The position numbers and the translations under genes are program-made. From Methylocystis suflitae (GTDB taxonomy: Bacteria > Pseudomonadota > Alphaproteobacteria > Rhizobiales > Beijerinckiaceae), in the NCBI RefSeq assembly GCF_024448135.1, contig NZ_JAMRYX010000102.1:1-64000 (forward strand): DNA of 64,000 nt. Reading direction: 5' to 3'. The notes beneath the pieces were generated by a model. It ran no database searches, was not told the origin of the DNA, and worked only from the letters and a program-made list of their open reading frames with translations. Position 1 is the first letter of the stretch. Each line of letters starts with the position of its first letter. Shown piece after piece: positions 34,248-44,149 of this stretch.

Positions 34248-34763
34248 TCACGCGGCGGCGCCGCAACACTTCTTGAACTTCTTGCCGGAGCCGCACGGAC
34301 AAGGATCGTTACGGCCCGCCTGCTTGCCCTTCACGATGGGCGCATTCTTGCGATTGGCCTCTTCGAGGAAATACCAGCGGCCATCCTGCGCGTCATGTCG
34401 AAACAGCGACCGCTCCCGATGCGCATAGCGTTCGCCTTCGCTGGTGAAATGCGCGACGAACTCGACGTAGCCGGTTTCATCGCCTTGCAGCCCCTGTTCT
34501 GTCGACAGGATCTCGAGTCCAAGCCATTGCGAGTTGCGCGACCAATGCGTGATGGCCTTGCGGTCAAAATCGTAACGCGACTCCGGCGCCAAGGAGTCGA
34601 CAAGGTAGTCGATGTCACCCCGGGCAAAGGCGGTGTAACGCGAGCGCATGAGCGCTTCAGCGCTTGGCGCCGGCAGTTTCTCTTCGATGTAACGCGCGCA
34701 GCAAGCCGAATAGGAATGCTTTTGCGCGTCCATCGCGCGGCAGGGACATGTCTGGTCGGTCAT
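34248..34763 (-). CDS. YchJ-family protein with SEC-C zinc motif
   Basis: 171-aa YchJ/UPF0225 protein. N-terminal Cys cluster [21 protein letters not shown], the conserved [16 protein letters not shown] segment (NTF2-like domain), and a C-terminal SEC-C motif [17 protein letters not shown] that binds zinc as in SecA. Function of the family is not established. Monocistronic. Confidence 0.9.
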   Translation of the reverse strand: MTDQTCPCRAMDAQKHSYSACCARYIEEKLPAPSAEALMRSRYTAFARGDIDYLVDSLAPESRYDFDRKAITHWSRNSQWLGLEILSTEQGLQGDETGYVEFVAHFTSEGERYAHRERSLFRHDAQDGRWYFLEEANRKNAPIVKGKQAGRNDPCPCGSGKKFKKCCGAAA

Positions 34764-34877
34764 CGCTCTGTCGGCATAAGAATGATCGCGCGGCTGCGCC
34801 TGGGTCTCAGACCTAGGCGAGGAACGCGCCGACGTCCAATAATATTGAGAATCGGCGGCTGCGCCTTCGAGCTTTCG

Positions 34878-35114
34878 TCAGCCGTCGGAGCCGACTGGGG
34901 GCTTGAGACGCTTCACCGCCTCCATCGCGATCGGATCGAGGCCGGCGCCGCCGTGATCGACATGCGCGAGGATGGCGTTCCGCATACGCGGATCCCAGAA
35001 CTTCCTCAGGTGATCCGCCATGCTCGCGACGCCGTCGGGATGCTTTTGAGCCATGAAGAATGTGCCGATCTGGTTAGCCATTCTGACGAGCTTATCGACC
35101 GAATCATGCGACAT
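34878..35114 (-). CDS. fdsD: FdsD, delta subunit of NAD-dependent formate dehydrogenase
   Basis: 78-aa protein MSHDSVDKLVRMANQIGTFF with WDPRMRNAILAHVDHGG, the short FdsD family. FdsD is needed for assembly/activity of soluble Mo- or W-formate dehydrogenase. Start ATG 35114 is 11 bp inside the fdhD 3' end (overlap), typical of the last gene of the fdsGBACD arrangement. No terminator is clear after it. Confidence 0.92.
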   Translation of the reverse strand: MSHDSVDKLVRMANQIGTFFMAQKHPDGVASMADHLRKFWDPRMRNAILAHVDHGGAGLDPIAMEAVKRLKPPVGSDG

Positions 35115-35931
35115 GTGCGGAAACCTGTTCGAGGATGCGTCCTGGATGGGTGAAGATTTCGAAGTCGCGGCCGCGCATGACCGCAACGAGCGTCATGCCG
35201 CAGTGCTGCGCGTTGCGCACCGCGAGCGCGGTCGGCGCGGAGACGGCGGCGATGATCGGCGCGCCCATGCGCGCCGCCTTCTGCACGAGTTCGACGGAAA
35301 CGCGGCTCGTCATCAGCACGACGCCTTGCCCCGCGGCGACGGCCTGGCGCGTCAAGGCTCCGGCGAGCTTGTCGAGGGCGTTGTGGCGGCCGACGTCCTC
35401 GCGCGCGATCAGCGCGCCGGAAGCTGGATTCCAAAAGGCCGCGGCGTGAATGGCGCGGCTCTCCTGATTATATTTCTGAGCCGCGGGCAGACGCTCCATC
35501 GCCTCGATCAAGGCGTCGGCGCGCACCGAAAGCGCATTGTCGAGCGTCGGCAGAACGCGCGTCGCCGCCTCCAGACTCTCGATGCCGCAAAGACCGCATC
35601 CCGTCGGCCCCGCCATCGAGCGGCGTCGCTCGACATAGGCTTCCTGGCGTCCGCCCTTGAGCCAGGCGCGCAGTTCAATGCCGGCGTCGGAGACGACGAT
35701 CTCGACGTCGCCCGCCTGCTCCGGGGAATCGATCAGCCCCTCCGTCAGCGCGAAGCCGATCGCGAAATCCTCGAGATCGGCCGGCGTCGCCATCATCACC
35801 GCATGGGTGGAGCCGCCAAAGGTGAAGGCGACCGGCGTCTCTTCGGGGATCACGCGAGAAGAACGCGCCATCACATCGTGACGGCGCGCCAGGCATTCGA
35901 CCCGAAGTGTCGGCGACGGCGTCTCCGTCAT
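35104..35931 (-). CDS. fdhD: FdhD/FdsC, formate dehydrogenase sulfurtransferase
   Basis: 275-aa accessory protein that sulfurates the bis-MGD cofactor before insertion into FdsA. The redox-active cysteine loop TGCGLCGIESLE is present, along with DVGRHNALDKLAGAL and MTSRVSVELVQKA, which are conserved in FdhD. It overlaps fdsA by 4 bp and fdsD by 11 bp. Confidence 0.93.
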   Translation of the reverse strand: MTETPSPTLRVECLARRHDVMARSSRVIPEETPVAFTFGGSTHAVMMATPADLEDFAIGFALTEGLIDSPEQAGDVEIVVSDAGIELRAWLKGGRQEAYVERRRSMAGPTGCGLCGIESLEAATRVLPTLDNALSVRADALIEAMERLPAAQKYNQESRAIHAAAFWNPASGALIAREDVGRHNALDKLAGALTRQAVAAGQGVVLMTSRVSVELVQKAARMGAPIIAAVSAPTALAVRNAQHCGMTLVAVMRGRDFEIFTHPGRILEQVSAHVA

Positions 35932-38807
35932 TCCGCCGCGTCGATCGTGCTCGCGATGCGACGGCTCTGCTCCGTCAGCTCGCGATACTGATGCTGCCAG
36001 TCGGTCGGTCCATTCGTGGTCGAGATCTGCACCGCCGTGACCTTGTATTCAGGACAATTGGTCGCCCAGTCGGAATTGTCGGTCGTGACCACATTGGCCT
36101 GAGTGGTCGGATGGTGGAACGTCGTGTAGACGACGCCCGGCGCGACGCGATCGGTGATCTTGGCGCGCAGCGTCGTCTCGCCGGCGCGGCTCGCCACCTT
36201 CACCCAGTCGCCGTCGCGCACGCCGCGATCCTCGGCGTCGTGCGGGTGGATCTCGAGGACGTCCTCAGGATGCCATTGGCTGTTCTCGGTGCGCCGCGTC
36301 TGCGCGCCGACATTGTATTGCGACAGGATACGGCCGGTCGTGAGCAGCAACGGGAACCGCGGTCCCACCTTCTCCTCGGTCGGGACATATTCGGTGATGA
36401 CGAATTTGCCCTTGCCGCGCGCGAAGCCTTCGATGTGCATGATCGGCATGCCGTCGGGCGAGGCGTCATTGACCGGCCATTGCAGCGAACCGGCTTCCGC
36501 CAGTCGCTTGAACGAAACGCCCGCGAAGGACGGCGTCAACCGCGCGATCTCGTCCATGATCTCGCTGGCGTCGGCGTAATTCCAATTGAGTCCCAGCTTG
36601 TTGGCGAGCAACTGGGTGACTTCCCAGTCGGCGTAGCCATTCTTCGGCGACATCACTTTGGTGACGCGCTGGATGCGGCGCTCGGCGTTGGTGAAGGTGC
36701 CGTCCTTCTCGAGGAAGGTCGCGCCCGGCAGGAAGACATGCGCGTAGTTGGCGGTCTCGACCAGGAAGAGATCCTGCACGATGACGATGTCCATATTCGC
36801 CAGCGCGCGCGACACATGGCGCGTGTCGGGGTCGGACTGCAGAATGTCCTCGCCCTGGACATAAAGTCCCTTGAACGTGCCGTCGATCGCCGCGTCGAAC
36901 ATGTTGGGAATGCGCAGGCCCGGCTCCGGATCGAGGGAAACGCCCCAATCCTTCTCGAACGCCTGGCGCGCCGCATCGTTGGAGATGTGGCGATAGCCCG
37001 GCAGCTCGTGCGGGAACGAGCCCATATCGCAGGAGCCCTGCACATTGTTCTGACCGCGCAGCGGATTCACGCCGACGCCGCGGCGGCCGAGATTGCCGGT
37101 CGCCATGGCGAGATTGGCGATGCCCATGACGGTGGTGGAGCCTTGGCTATGCTCCGTCACGCCGAGTCCGTAGTAGATCGCGCCATTGCCGCCGGTGGCG
37201 TAGAGACGCGCGGCGCCGCGAATGTCGGCGGCCGGCACGCCCAGCAGGTTTTCGACCGCCTCGGGGCTGTTCTTCGGCAGCGATACGAATTCCGCCCAGT
37301 CCTGATATTCGTCCCAGTCGCAGCGCGACTTCACGAAATCGAGGTTGACGAGATTTTCGGTCACGATCACATGCGCCAGCGCCGTGACCATCGCAACATT
37401 GGTGCCGGGCTTGAGCGGCAGATGGTAATCCGCCTGGATGTGGGGCGACTTCACGAGGTCGATGCGGCGCGGATCGATGACGATCAGCTTGGCGCCCTCG
37501 CGCAGGCGCTTCTTCATGCGCGAGCCGAATACCGGATGCGCGTCGGTCGGATTGGCGCCCATGACGAGAATAACGTCGGCGTCGTCGACCGAGTCGAAAT
37601 CCTGCGTGCCGGCGGAGGTGCCGAAGGCCTGGGCCAGTCCGTAACCCGTCGGCGAATGGCAGACGCGCGCGCAAGTGTCGGTATTGTTGTTGCGGAAGCC
37701 TTGACGCGCCAGCTTCTGAACGAGGTAGCTCTCCTCATTCGTGCAGCGCGACGAGGTGATCACGCCGACGGCGTTCTTGCCATATTTCTCCTGCGCCGCC
37801 TTCAGCCGGTCGGCGGCGAAGCCGACCGCTTCATCCCACGAGACCACGCGCCAGGGCTGATCGATCGACTCGCGGATCATTGGCTCGAGGATGCGGTCGC
37901 CGTGATGGGCGTAGCCATAGGCGAAGCGGCCCTTGACGCAGCTATGGCCATGGTTGGCCTTGCCGTCCTTCCAGGGAACCATGCGGACGACTTCCTCGCC
38001 GCGCATCTCCGCCTTGAAGGTGCAGCCGACGCCGCAATAGGCGCAGGTCGTAACCTCGGAATGCTCCGGCTGGCCGACCGCCACGACCGACTTCTCGATC
38101 AGCGTCGCTGTCGGACAGGCCTGAACGCAGGCGCCGCAGGACACGCATTCCGACTCCATGAAAGCTTCGTCCATGCCGGGCGAAACGCGGGATTCGAAAC
38201 CGCGGCCCGATATCGTCAGCGCAAAGGTGCCTTGCACTTCCTCGCAGGCGCGCACGCAGCGGTTACAGACGATGCACTTGGACGGATCATAGCTGAAATA
38301 GGGGTTCGACTCGTCCTTCGGCTTCCAGTCGAAATTCACTTCGCCATTGTTGCGGGCGAAGACGTGATTGGCGCCGTCATAGCCATAGCGGACGTCGCGC
38401 AGGCCCACCGCGCCCGCCATGTCCTGAAGCTCGCAGTCGCCGTTGGCGGCGCAGGTCAGACAGTCGAGCGGATGGTCGGAAATATAAAGCTCCATCACGC
38501 CGCGGCGGATCGCGGCGAGGCGCGGGGTCTGCGTCTTGACGGAGATGCCGGGCGCAACCGGCGTCGTGCAGGAGGCCGGCGTGCCGTTGCGGCCCTCGAC
38601 CTCGATGACGCAGAGCCGGCAGGAGCCGAACGCCTTGATGCTGTCGGTGGCGCAGAGCTTCGGGATCTCGGTGCCAACCTCCATCGCCGCGCGCATGATC
38701 GACGTGCCCTCGGGCACGGTGACGCTCTTCCCGTCAATGGTCAGCGTGACCGATTTTACGGATGGCGATTCGGGCGTGCCGTAATCGATTTCCTTGATAA
38801 GCGTCAT
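35928..38807 (-). CDS. fdsA: FdsA, catalytic subunit of NAD-dependent formate dehydrogenase
   Basis: 959-aa catalytic subunit oxidising formate to CO2. Domains in order: [2Fe-2S] ferredoxin (Cys52, Cys63, Cys66, Cys80), His/Cys [4Fe-4S] (HPLDCLTCAANGDCELQD), two [4Fe-4S] (CIVCNRCVRAC, CVSCGACVQACP), then the [4Fe-4S] of the catalytic domain (CAYCGVGCTFKAEMRG) and bis-MGD domain with the Mo/W-ligand Cys in DTCARVCHSPTG (about residue 380) followed by the conserved His. Start ATG 38807 (MTLIKEIDYG) is used; an upstream in-frame start is unlikely. It is the terminal step of methane oxidation in methanotrophs. Confidence 0.96.
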   Translation of the reverse strand: MTLIKEIDYGTPESPSVKSVTLTIDGKSVTVPEGTSIMRAAMEVGTEIPKLCATDSIKAFGSCRLCVIEVEGRNGTPASCTTPVAPGISVKTQTPRLAAIRRGVMELYISDHPLDCLTCAANGDCELQDMAGAVGLRDVRYGYDGANHVFARNNGEVNFDWKPKDESNPYFSYDPSKCIVCNRCVRACEEVQGTFALTISGRGFESRVSPGMDEAFMESECVSCGACVQACPTATLIEKSVVAVGQPEHSEVTTCAYCGVGCTFKAEMRGEEVVRMVPWKDGKANHGHSCVKGRFAYGYAHHGDRILEPMIRESIDQPWRVVSWDEAVGFAADRLKAAQEKYGKNAVGVITSSRCTNEESYLVQKLARQGFRNNNTDTCARVCHSPTGYGLAQAFGTSAGTQDFDSVDDADVILVMGANPTDAHPVFGSRMKKRLREGAKLIVIDPRRIDLVKSPHIQADYHLPLKPGTNVAMVTALAHVIVTENLVNLDFVKSRCDWDEYQDWAEFVSLPKNSPEAVENLLGVPAADIRGAARLYATGGNGAIYYGLGVTEHSQGSTTVMGIANLAMATGNLGRRGVGVNPLRGQNNVQGSCDMGSFPHELPGYRHISNDAARQAFEKDWGVSLDPEPGLRIPNMFDAAIDGTFKGLYVQGEDILQSDPDTRHVSRALANMDIVIVQDLFLVETANYAHVFLPGATFLEKDGTFTNAERRIQRVTKVMSPKNGYADWEVTQLLANKLGLNWNYADASEIMDEIARLTPSFAGVSFKRLAEAGSLQWPVNDASPDGMPIMHIEGFARGKGKFVITEYVPTEEKVGPRFPLLLTTGRILSQYNVGAQTRRTENSQWHPEDVLEIHPHDAEDRGVRDGDWVKVASRAGETTLRAKITDRVAPGVVYTTFHHPTTQANVVTTDNSDWATNCPEYKVTAVQISTTNGPTDWQHQYRELTEQSRRIASTIDAAE

Positions 38808-38817
38808 GGCGGCTACC

Positions 38818-40368
38818 TCACTCAGCGGCTTCAAGGGCCGGCTTGCGGAAGTCCTCGGGAAAATGGCGAAGCGCGCTCTCGACCGGATAGGGCGCAAAGC
38901 CGCCCAATGCACAGAGCGAGCCAAACTTCATCGTGTGGCAGAGATCCTTGAGGAGCTCGATATTCGCATCGACGTCCATGCCGTTGCGAATCTTGTCGAT
39001 CGTCTCGACGCCGCGCGTCGATCCCAGTCGGCACGGCGTGCATTTGCCGCAGCTCTCGATGGCGCAGAACTCCATGCCAAAGCGCGCCATCCAGGACATG
39101 TCGACGGTGTCATCGAACACGACAAGGCCGCCATGGCCGATGAGACTATCTTTGGCCGCGAAGGCTTCATAGTCGATCGGAAGGTCGAAAAGCGACACGG
39201 GCACATAGGCGCCGAGCGGGCCGCCGACCTGAACCGCCCGGACGGGGCGACCAGAGCGGGTGCCGCCGCCGATCTCGTTGACGACCACGCCGAGCGGAAT
39301 CCCGAAGTCCGTCTCAAACAGACCGCCATATTTGACGTTGCCGGCGATCTGCAGCGGCATGGTGCCGCGCGAGCGGCCAACGCCGAGATCGGCGTAATGC
39401 TTCGCGCCCTTCTCCATGATCATCGGTATGGTGGCCATGGACAGCACGTTGTTGATGACCGTCGGCTTGCCGAAGAGACCGACATGGGCCGGCAGCGGCG
39501 GCTTGGCGCGCACGATGCCGCGCTTGCCCTCGAGAGATTCGAGCAGCGAGGTTTCCTCGCCGCAGACATAGGCGCCGGCTCCGATGCGCAGCTCGACGTC
39601 GAAGTCGAAACCCGAGCCCTTGATGTTCTTGCCGAGCCAGCCCGCCTCAAGCGCCTTCTCGATCGCCGCCTGAAAGACTTTGGCGACGATCGGATATTCG
39701 GAGCGCAGATAGACATAGCCCTTGGAGGCGCCGACGGCGTATCCGCAAATGAGCATGCCTTCGATCAGCGAGAGCGGATCGCCCTCCATGATCATGCGGT
39801 CGGCGAAAGTGCCGGAATCGCCCTCGTCGGCGTTGACGACCACATATTTTTGGCCCGGCGGACAGTCGGCCACGGTCTTCCACTTGATGCCCGTCGGAAA
39901 GCCCGCGCCGCCGCGGCCGCGCAGGCCCGACTTCGTGACCTCTTCGACGACGGCAGCAGGCCCGATCTCGAAGGCGCGCGTGAGGCCCTTGAATCCCTCA
40001 TGCGCCTCATATTCGGCGACCGACAGCGGATCGATGACGCCGCAACGGACGAAGGTGACGCGGTTCTGCTTCTTCATCCAGGGATGTTCGTCGACGATCC
40101 CGATGTTCAGCAGATGCGCGCCGCCGGCCAGGAACCCGGCGTCAAACAGCGACGCGACGTCCTTGACCTTGGCCGGGCCATAACCGACCCGGCCCGCGGG
40201 AGTCTCCACCTCGATCAGGGGCTCGAGCCAGAGCATTCCACGCGAGCCGTTTCTCACGATCTCGACTGTTTCGCCGCGGGCTGCGGCCTCTTGCGCGACG
40301 GCGGCAGTCAGTTTATCGGCGCCCATCGCGACCGCCGCCATGTCCAGCGGGATGTATACCTTCACCAT
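38818..40368 (-). CDS. fdsB: FdsB, NADH/FMN-binding subunit of formate dehydrogenase
   Basis: 516-aa diaphorase subunit related to complex I NuoF. An N-terminal thioredoxin-like region, the glycine-rich NADH/FMN site SGLRGRGGAGFPTGIKW, VVNADEGDSGTFADR, and the C-terminal [4Fe-4S] motif CGKCTPCRLGSTRG near residue 440. Electrons from FdsA reach NAD+ through it. Its start overlaps the fdsG stop by one base. Confidence 0.95.
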   Translation of the reverse strand: MVKVYIPLDMAAVAMGADKLTAAVAQEAAARGETVEIVRNGSRGMLWLEPLIEVETPAGRVGYGPAKVKDVASLFDAGFLAGGAHLLNIGIVDEHPWMKKQNRVTFVRCGVIDPLSVAEYEAHEGFKGLTRAFEIGPAAVVEEVTKSGLRGRGGAGFPTGIKWKTVADCPPGQKYVVVNADEGDSGTFADRMIMEGDPLSLIEGMLICGYAVGASKGYVYLRSEYPIVAKVFQAAIEKALEAGWLGKNIKGSGFDFDVELRIGAGAYVCGEETSLLESLEGKRGIVRAKPPLPAHVGLFGKPTVINNVLSMATIPMIMEKGAKHYADLGVGRSRGTMPLQIAGNVKYGGLFETDFGIPLGVVVNEIGGGTRSGRPVRAVQVGGPLGAYVPVSLFDLPIDYEAFAAKDSLIGHGGLVVFDDTVDMSWMARFGMEFCAIESCGKCTPCRLGSTRGVETIDKIRNGMDVDANIELLKDLCHTMKFGSLCALGGFAPYPVESALRHFPEDFRKPALEAAE

Positions 40369-40841
40369 CAGTCGCGCGCCTCCGCGGCGATTTCGTCAAG
40401 CATTTCAGCGTCGACGCGGCCGATCGGCTCTCCGTCATAAAGCGCTGAAGGGCTGTGCGCGCACAGCCCCAGACAATAGACCGGCTCAACCGAAAGGGCG
40501 CCGTCCGGCGTCGTTCCTCCCCAGTCAAGCTTCAACTTGTCGAGAAACGCCCGCGCCTGTCGCTCCGCGCCCATCGACTGGCAGGATTCGGCGCGGCAGA
40601 TCTTGAGCGTATGGCGCCCGTGCGGGGCGCGATGGAAGTCATGGTAGAAGGTCACGACGCCATGCATTTCGGCGCGCGAAATATTCAGCGCCTCGGCCAT
40701 CTCCTTGACGGCGGCGTCGGGCACATAGCCGAACTCTTTTTGGAGCGCGTGCAGAATGGGCATCGCGGGTCCTTCGAGACCCATATGGGCGGCGATGATT
40801 TCCCGCGCGCGCTCGTCGCTATACTGAGCAGCGCCAGACAT
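40368..40841 (-). CDS. fdsG: FdsG, [2Fe-2S] subunit of formate dehydrogenase
   Basis: 157-aa NuoE-like thioredoxin-fold subunit; [2Fe-2S] ligands in CRAESCQS and CLGLCAHSP. The N-terminal helical region (ILHALQKEFGYVPDAAVKEMAEAL) is typical. Start at 40841 (MSGAAQYSDE) has AAAGGGAAG directly upstream. First gene of the fds operon; the 125-bp gap upstream to the LysR gene holds the operator. Confidence 0.94.
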   Translation of the reverse strand: MSGAAQYSDERAREIIAAHMGLEGPAMPILHALQKEFGYVPDAAVKEMAEALNISRAEMHGVVTFYHDFHRAPHGRHTLKICRAESCQSMGAERQARAFLDKLKLDWGGTTPDGALSVEPVYCLGLCAHSPSALYDGEPIGRVDAEMLDEIAAEARD

Positions 40842-40951
40842 TTCTTCCCTTTCAGTCCGGACGTTGCGCATATGCGGTCGTCCTATTTAGACTAATTCCG
40901 AGAACAGTGCCGGAAATCCAAGGCCCGATCAATAGCGACCATCCGTTGTGC

Positions 40952-40968
40952 GATAGGGCGATCCTATC
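40952..40968 (-). promoter_or_regulatory. LysR-type operator upstream of fdsG
   Basis: GATAGG-N5-CCTATC at 40952-40968 is a 6-bp inverted repeat containing an exact T-N11-A motif, the LysR-regulator binding signature. It overlaps the stop codon of the LysR gene and lies about 110 bp upstream of fdsG. Confidence 0.6.
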
Positions 40969-41929
40969 AACCGTCGAGCGTGTGGCTTTCCGCTAGCTTT
41001 TTGGCCTCCGAGACCAAGGCGGCGACCAGCGGAATCACCGGTTCGCGCTGCGGCGCCACAAGGCCGATTTCATGCACAGCCTCCGGCTCAACGATGGGGA
41101 TGGAGCGCAACGGCGCCGCCACGTTCAGGGTCTTCGCGAGCTTCTCCGGCAGCACCGTGGCCCAGCGGCCCGATCTCACATGGTCGAAGAGCAAGATGAC
41201 ATCGTTCGACTCGAGGATCGGCACGGGCTCGGATCCACCCTTGCGAATGAGCTGCTCGACGATGCGACGGTTCTGCATGTCCGGCGTGAGAAGACAAAGA
41301 TCGATGCGACCGACCTCGCCCCATGTCACCCGGTCGCGGTTTCCGAGCGGATTGTCGGCGAAGGTCAGCAGCCGGTAGCGTTCGGAGCAGAGCGGCACCG
41401 TGCGCACGCGGCCAAGCGGCTCATTGTCGAGATAAGTAATGCCGGCGTCGATCTCAAGATTATCGAGCATGGTCAGCACCTCGCTCGACGAGGCGGAAAC
41501 CACGGAAAAACGCACCCCGGGATGCTTCTCGCGATAGGGCGTCGTCAGCGCCGAGACAATGCCAAGCGCGGTCGGGATGACGGCGATCTTCAGCTGACCG
41601 GTAAGTCCTTCCTTGAGCGTGCGAACTTCCTGGCGCATCGCGCGCGCATCGCCGACGATGCGCTTCGCCCATTCGAGCACCCGCTCGCCCTCGGCGGTCA
41701 GGCCGTGGAAGCGCGAGGAACGGTTGACGAGCAACACGCCGAGCGAATCTTCGAGCTGCTTGACGCCGGCCGAGAGCGTGGGCTGGGTGACGCCGCAAAT
41801 CTCCGCCGCGCGAGAAAAGCTCTTCTCCTTTGCGACGGCGATGAGGAATTCAAGCTTGTCGATCACGACCGAGTCCACATTCGGGTCGCCAGGACGCAAC
41901 GGCCAGGGCGTCACTGGCGCTTTCGTCAA
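40967..41929 (-). CDS. LysR-family regulator of formate dehydrogenase (FdsR-like)
   Basis: 320-aa LysR protein. Helix-turn-helix KSFSRAAEICGVTQPTLSAGVKQLEDSLGVLLVNR, then an effector domain. In other proteobacteria a LysR regulator (FdsR/FdhR) precedes fdsG in the same direction and responds to formate. The start is uncertain: ATG 41929 gives about 20 extra residues before the family's usual VIDKLEFL; GTG codons at 41878 or 41866 are alternatives. Confidence 0.85.
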   Translation of the reverse strand: MTKAPVTPWPLRPGDPNVDSVVIDKLEFLIAVAKEKSFSRAAEICGVTQPTLSAGVKQLEDSLGVLLVNRSSRFHGLTAEGERVLEWAKRIVGDARAMRQEVRTLKEGLTGQLKIAVIPTALGIVSALTTPYREKHPGVRFSVVSASSSEVLTMLDNLEIDAGITYLDNEPLGRVRTVPLCSERYRLLTFADNPLGNRDRVTWGEVGRIDLCLLTPDMQNRRIVEQLIRKGGSEPVPILESNDVILLFDHVRSGRWATVLPEKLAKTLNVAAPLRSIPIVEPEAVHEIGLVAPQREPVIPLVAALVSEAKKLAESHTLDG

Positions 41930-42107
41930 CCCACAGCCGGCACATTAGCATATCCGCCCAGGCCGCGCCGAAATTTTCAAACGAATCCAAATCCCTCGCG
42001 CGGATTAGGCAATTTGCCCGATCAGGGCCTAAGCGCATGATGCGCGTTGGACCTCCTTTCGATTCCTGCTCTACTGAGCGACGGGTTTTTTATCGGGGAA
42101 TGCGCCA

Positions 42108-43508
42108 ATGCGGTTGATCGTTGGGCTTGTCTTGCAGCTTGTCGGCATCACCCTGATCTGCCTTACGCTGACGGCGGGTTGGGTGATGGTCGATGCGCGC
42201 CGCGCGGTCGAAACGGAAGCGGCGACGTCCGCCGAGCGCGTCGCACACCACCTCGAAAATCTCTACTGGCAGGCCATCCTCTGGCGGAGCAGCATGCGGC
42301 GTGACAACATTTTGCCCGTCCCCGACTGGGAGTCGCTTTCGACCTTGAAGCTCGTTTCGCCGGGCGTCTGCGTCAGCTATGCGCCGGGGGACGACGAGCC
42401 GCAAACCCTTTGCAGCCAGCTCGAGGGCGTCGGCTCCGCCGCGCCGGCATGGTTTGCGGCGGCCTATGAGCGGATATTCGGCGCACATGCGCCGATCACT
42501 CGGCCCTTGACCGTGCGGCAACCGGAAACCGGCGCAATCCTCGTCAAGGCGGACGCCGGCGCGGCGATCCGACAAGCCTGGCGGCAGATCTCGATCATCG
42601 TCGGCGTTGCGGCCTCGATGGCGGTCTGCATTTGCCTCTTGGCCGCGGTCGCCATCGTCCATGCTCTGGCGCCGACCCAGGCCATCGTCCGCGGGCTGCG
42701 CCAGTTGGAGCAAGGGAATTACGCCAGCCGGCTAAGCGCCGTCACCAAAGGGGAGTTCGGCCTGATCGCGCGCGCGGTCAACGACCTTGCCGAACGGCTG
42801 GCGCAGACGACGGCGGAACGGGCCGCGCTCACGAAGCGGCTGTTCGAAGTCCAGGAGGAGGAACGCCGCGCGCTCGCCCGCGACCTTCACGATGAATTCG
42901 GTCAGTGCCTGACGGCGACCCTCGCCTTCGCCGGCTCGATCGAGTCGGCGGCGGCCAAGATCGATCCGGGCGTCGCCGAGGACGCCCGCTCAATCGGGCG
43001 CGTCGCCAAGCGCATGATGACGACCCTGCGCGACGCGCTTGCCAGGCTGCGCTCGCAAGACCTCGATGAGCTTGGGCTCGAAGCCTGTCTCGTCCAGCTC
43101 GCGGCGAGCTGGAACGCCAAAGCGGGACGAAAGGCGGTCATCCATCTGCGGCTCACGGGCGACCTCGCCGACCTTCCGCAGACAATTTCGACGAGCCTCT
43201 ATCGCATCGCGCAGGAATGCCTGACTAACGCCATGCGGCACGGCGACTCGAAAAACGTCTATCTGCGCGTCGAGCGCGCGGCGGCGGCCGACGGGCTCGT
43301 CGCGCTGACGGTCGAGGATGACGGCGGCGGCGACGCCTCCCGCCTCGCCGCCGCCTCCGGCCACGGCATTCTCGGAATCCGCGAGCGCATCGCGGCTTTT
43401 GGCGGAAGTCTGTCGATCAGCGACGCCACGAAAGGCGTGCGCGTCGTCGCGCGCATCCCGCTCATCGCCGTCGCGCCCGCGCCGATGAAAGGTCTCGCGC
43501 TCGCATGA
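42108..43508 (+). CDS. NarX/FlhS-type sensor histidine kinase
   Basis: 466-aa membrane kinase. TM1 about residues 3-25, a ~135-residue periplasmic domain, TM2 about 165-190, HAMP, HisKA_3 with His261 in RALARDLHDEFGQCLTATLAF and a compact HATPase (VEDDGGGDAS, GILGIRERIAAFGG). It overlaps the response-regulator gene by 4 bp (ATGA). By arrangement it is like FlhS of Paracoccus, which with FlhR controls methanol and formaldehyde oxidation; this analogy is inference. Confidence 0.9.
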   Translation: MRLIVGLVLQLVGITLICLTLTAGWVMVDARRAVETEAATSAERVAHHLENLYWQAILWRSSMRRDNILPVPDWESLSTLKLVSPGVCVSYAPGDDEPQTLCSQLEGVGSAAPAWFAAAYERIFGAHAPITRPLTVRQPETGAILVKADAGAAIRQAWRQISIIVGVAASMAVCICLLAAVAIVHALAPTQAIVRGLRQLEQGNYASRLSAVTKGEFGLIARAVNDLAERLAQTTAERAALTKRLFEVQEEERRALARDLHDEFGQCLTATLAFAGSIESAAAKIDPGVAEDARSIGRVAKRMMTTLRDALARLRSQDLDELGLEACLVQLAASWNAKAGRKAVIHLRLTGDLADLPQTISTSLYRIAQECLTNAMRHGDSKNVYLRVERAAAADGLVALTVEDDGGGDASRLAAASGHGILGIRERIAAFGGSLSISDATKGVRVVARIPLIAVAPAPMKGLALA

Positions 43509-44149
43509 CCACAATTCTTCTCGTCGACGACCACCCAATCGTTCGGGAGGGATATCGGCGGCTCCTAGAGCGCCAGCCGGATTACAAGATTGTCGCCGAA
43601 GCCGCCAACGCCGCGGAGGCCTATCAAGCCTATCGGAAGGTTTCGCCCGACATCGTCATTATGGATCTTTCTCTCCCGGGCGCGAGCGGCGTCGAAGCGG
43701 TCCGCCACATCAGGCAGTGGGACAGAAGTGCGCGCATTCTGATCTTCACCATGCACAGCGGCGCGGCCTTTGCGCTGAAAGCGTTTGAGGCCGGCGCATC
43801 CGGCTATGTCACCAAAAGCAGCGACGCCGCCGAGCTGCTTCGCGCCGTGGCGATCGTCGCCAAGGGCGGCCGGGCGCTCAGCGACGACGTCGCGCGCGAG
43901 ATCGCCGCGGAGCGATTGGGCGATGGCCGCGCGCTCGTCGACGAGCTTGGCCCGAGAGAGACGGAGATCTTGCGGCTGGTCGCGTCGGGCAAGACGACCG
44001 AGGACATCGCCGGCATCTTAAATCTCAGTCCGAAAACCATTCAGAACTACCATTATCAGATCAAATCCAAGATCGGCGCGCGCACCGACGCCCATCTGGT
44101 CTGGCTCGCCATCGGCGCAGGACTTGTCGGCGATGCGTCGGCGACCTGA
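43505..44149 (+). CDS. NarL/FlhR-type response regulator
   Basis: 214-aa regulator: receiver with Asp54 (VIMDLSLPGA), Lys in VTKSSD, and a LuxR-type helix-turn-helix (LGPRETEILRLVASGKTTEDI, LSPKTIQNYHYQIKSKIG). ATG 43505 overlaps the kinase stop. Probably phosphorylated by the preceding kinase. Confidence 0.93.
   Translation: MTTILLVDDHPIVREGYRRLLERQPDYKIVAEAANAAEAYQAYRKVSPDIVIMDLSLPGASGVEAVRHIRQWDRSARILIFTMHSGAAFALKAFEAGASGYVTKSSDAAELLRAVAIVAKGGRALSDDVAREIAAERLGDGRALVDELGPRETEILRLVASGKTTEDIAGILNLSPKTIQNYHYQIKSKIGARTDAHLVWLAIGAGLVGDASAT

Noticed and set aside
35907-38951. 1014-aa plus-strand ORF opposite fdsA
   Set aside because: Exact antisense of the fdsA coding region; arginine/alanine/valine-rich shadow with no motifs. 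High G+C gives long antisense frames.
38794-40440. 548-aa plus-strand ORF opposite fdsB
   Set aside because: Antisense shadow of the formate dehydrogenase diaphorase subunit.
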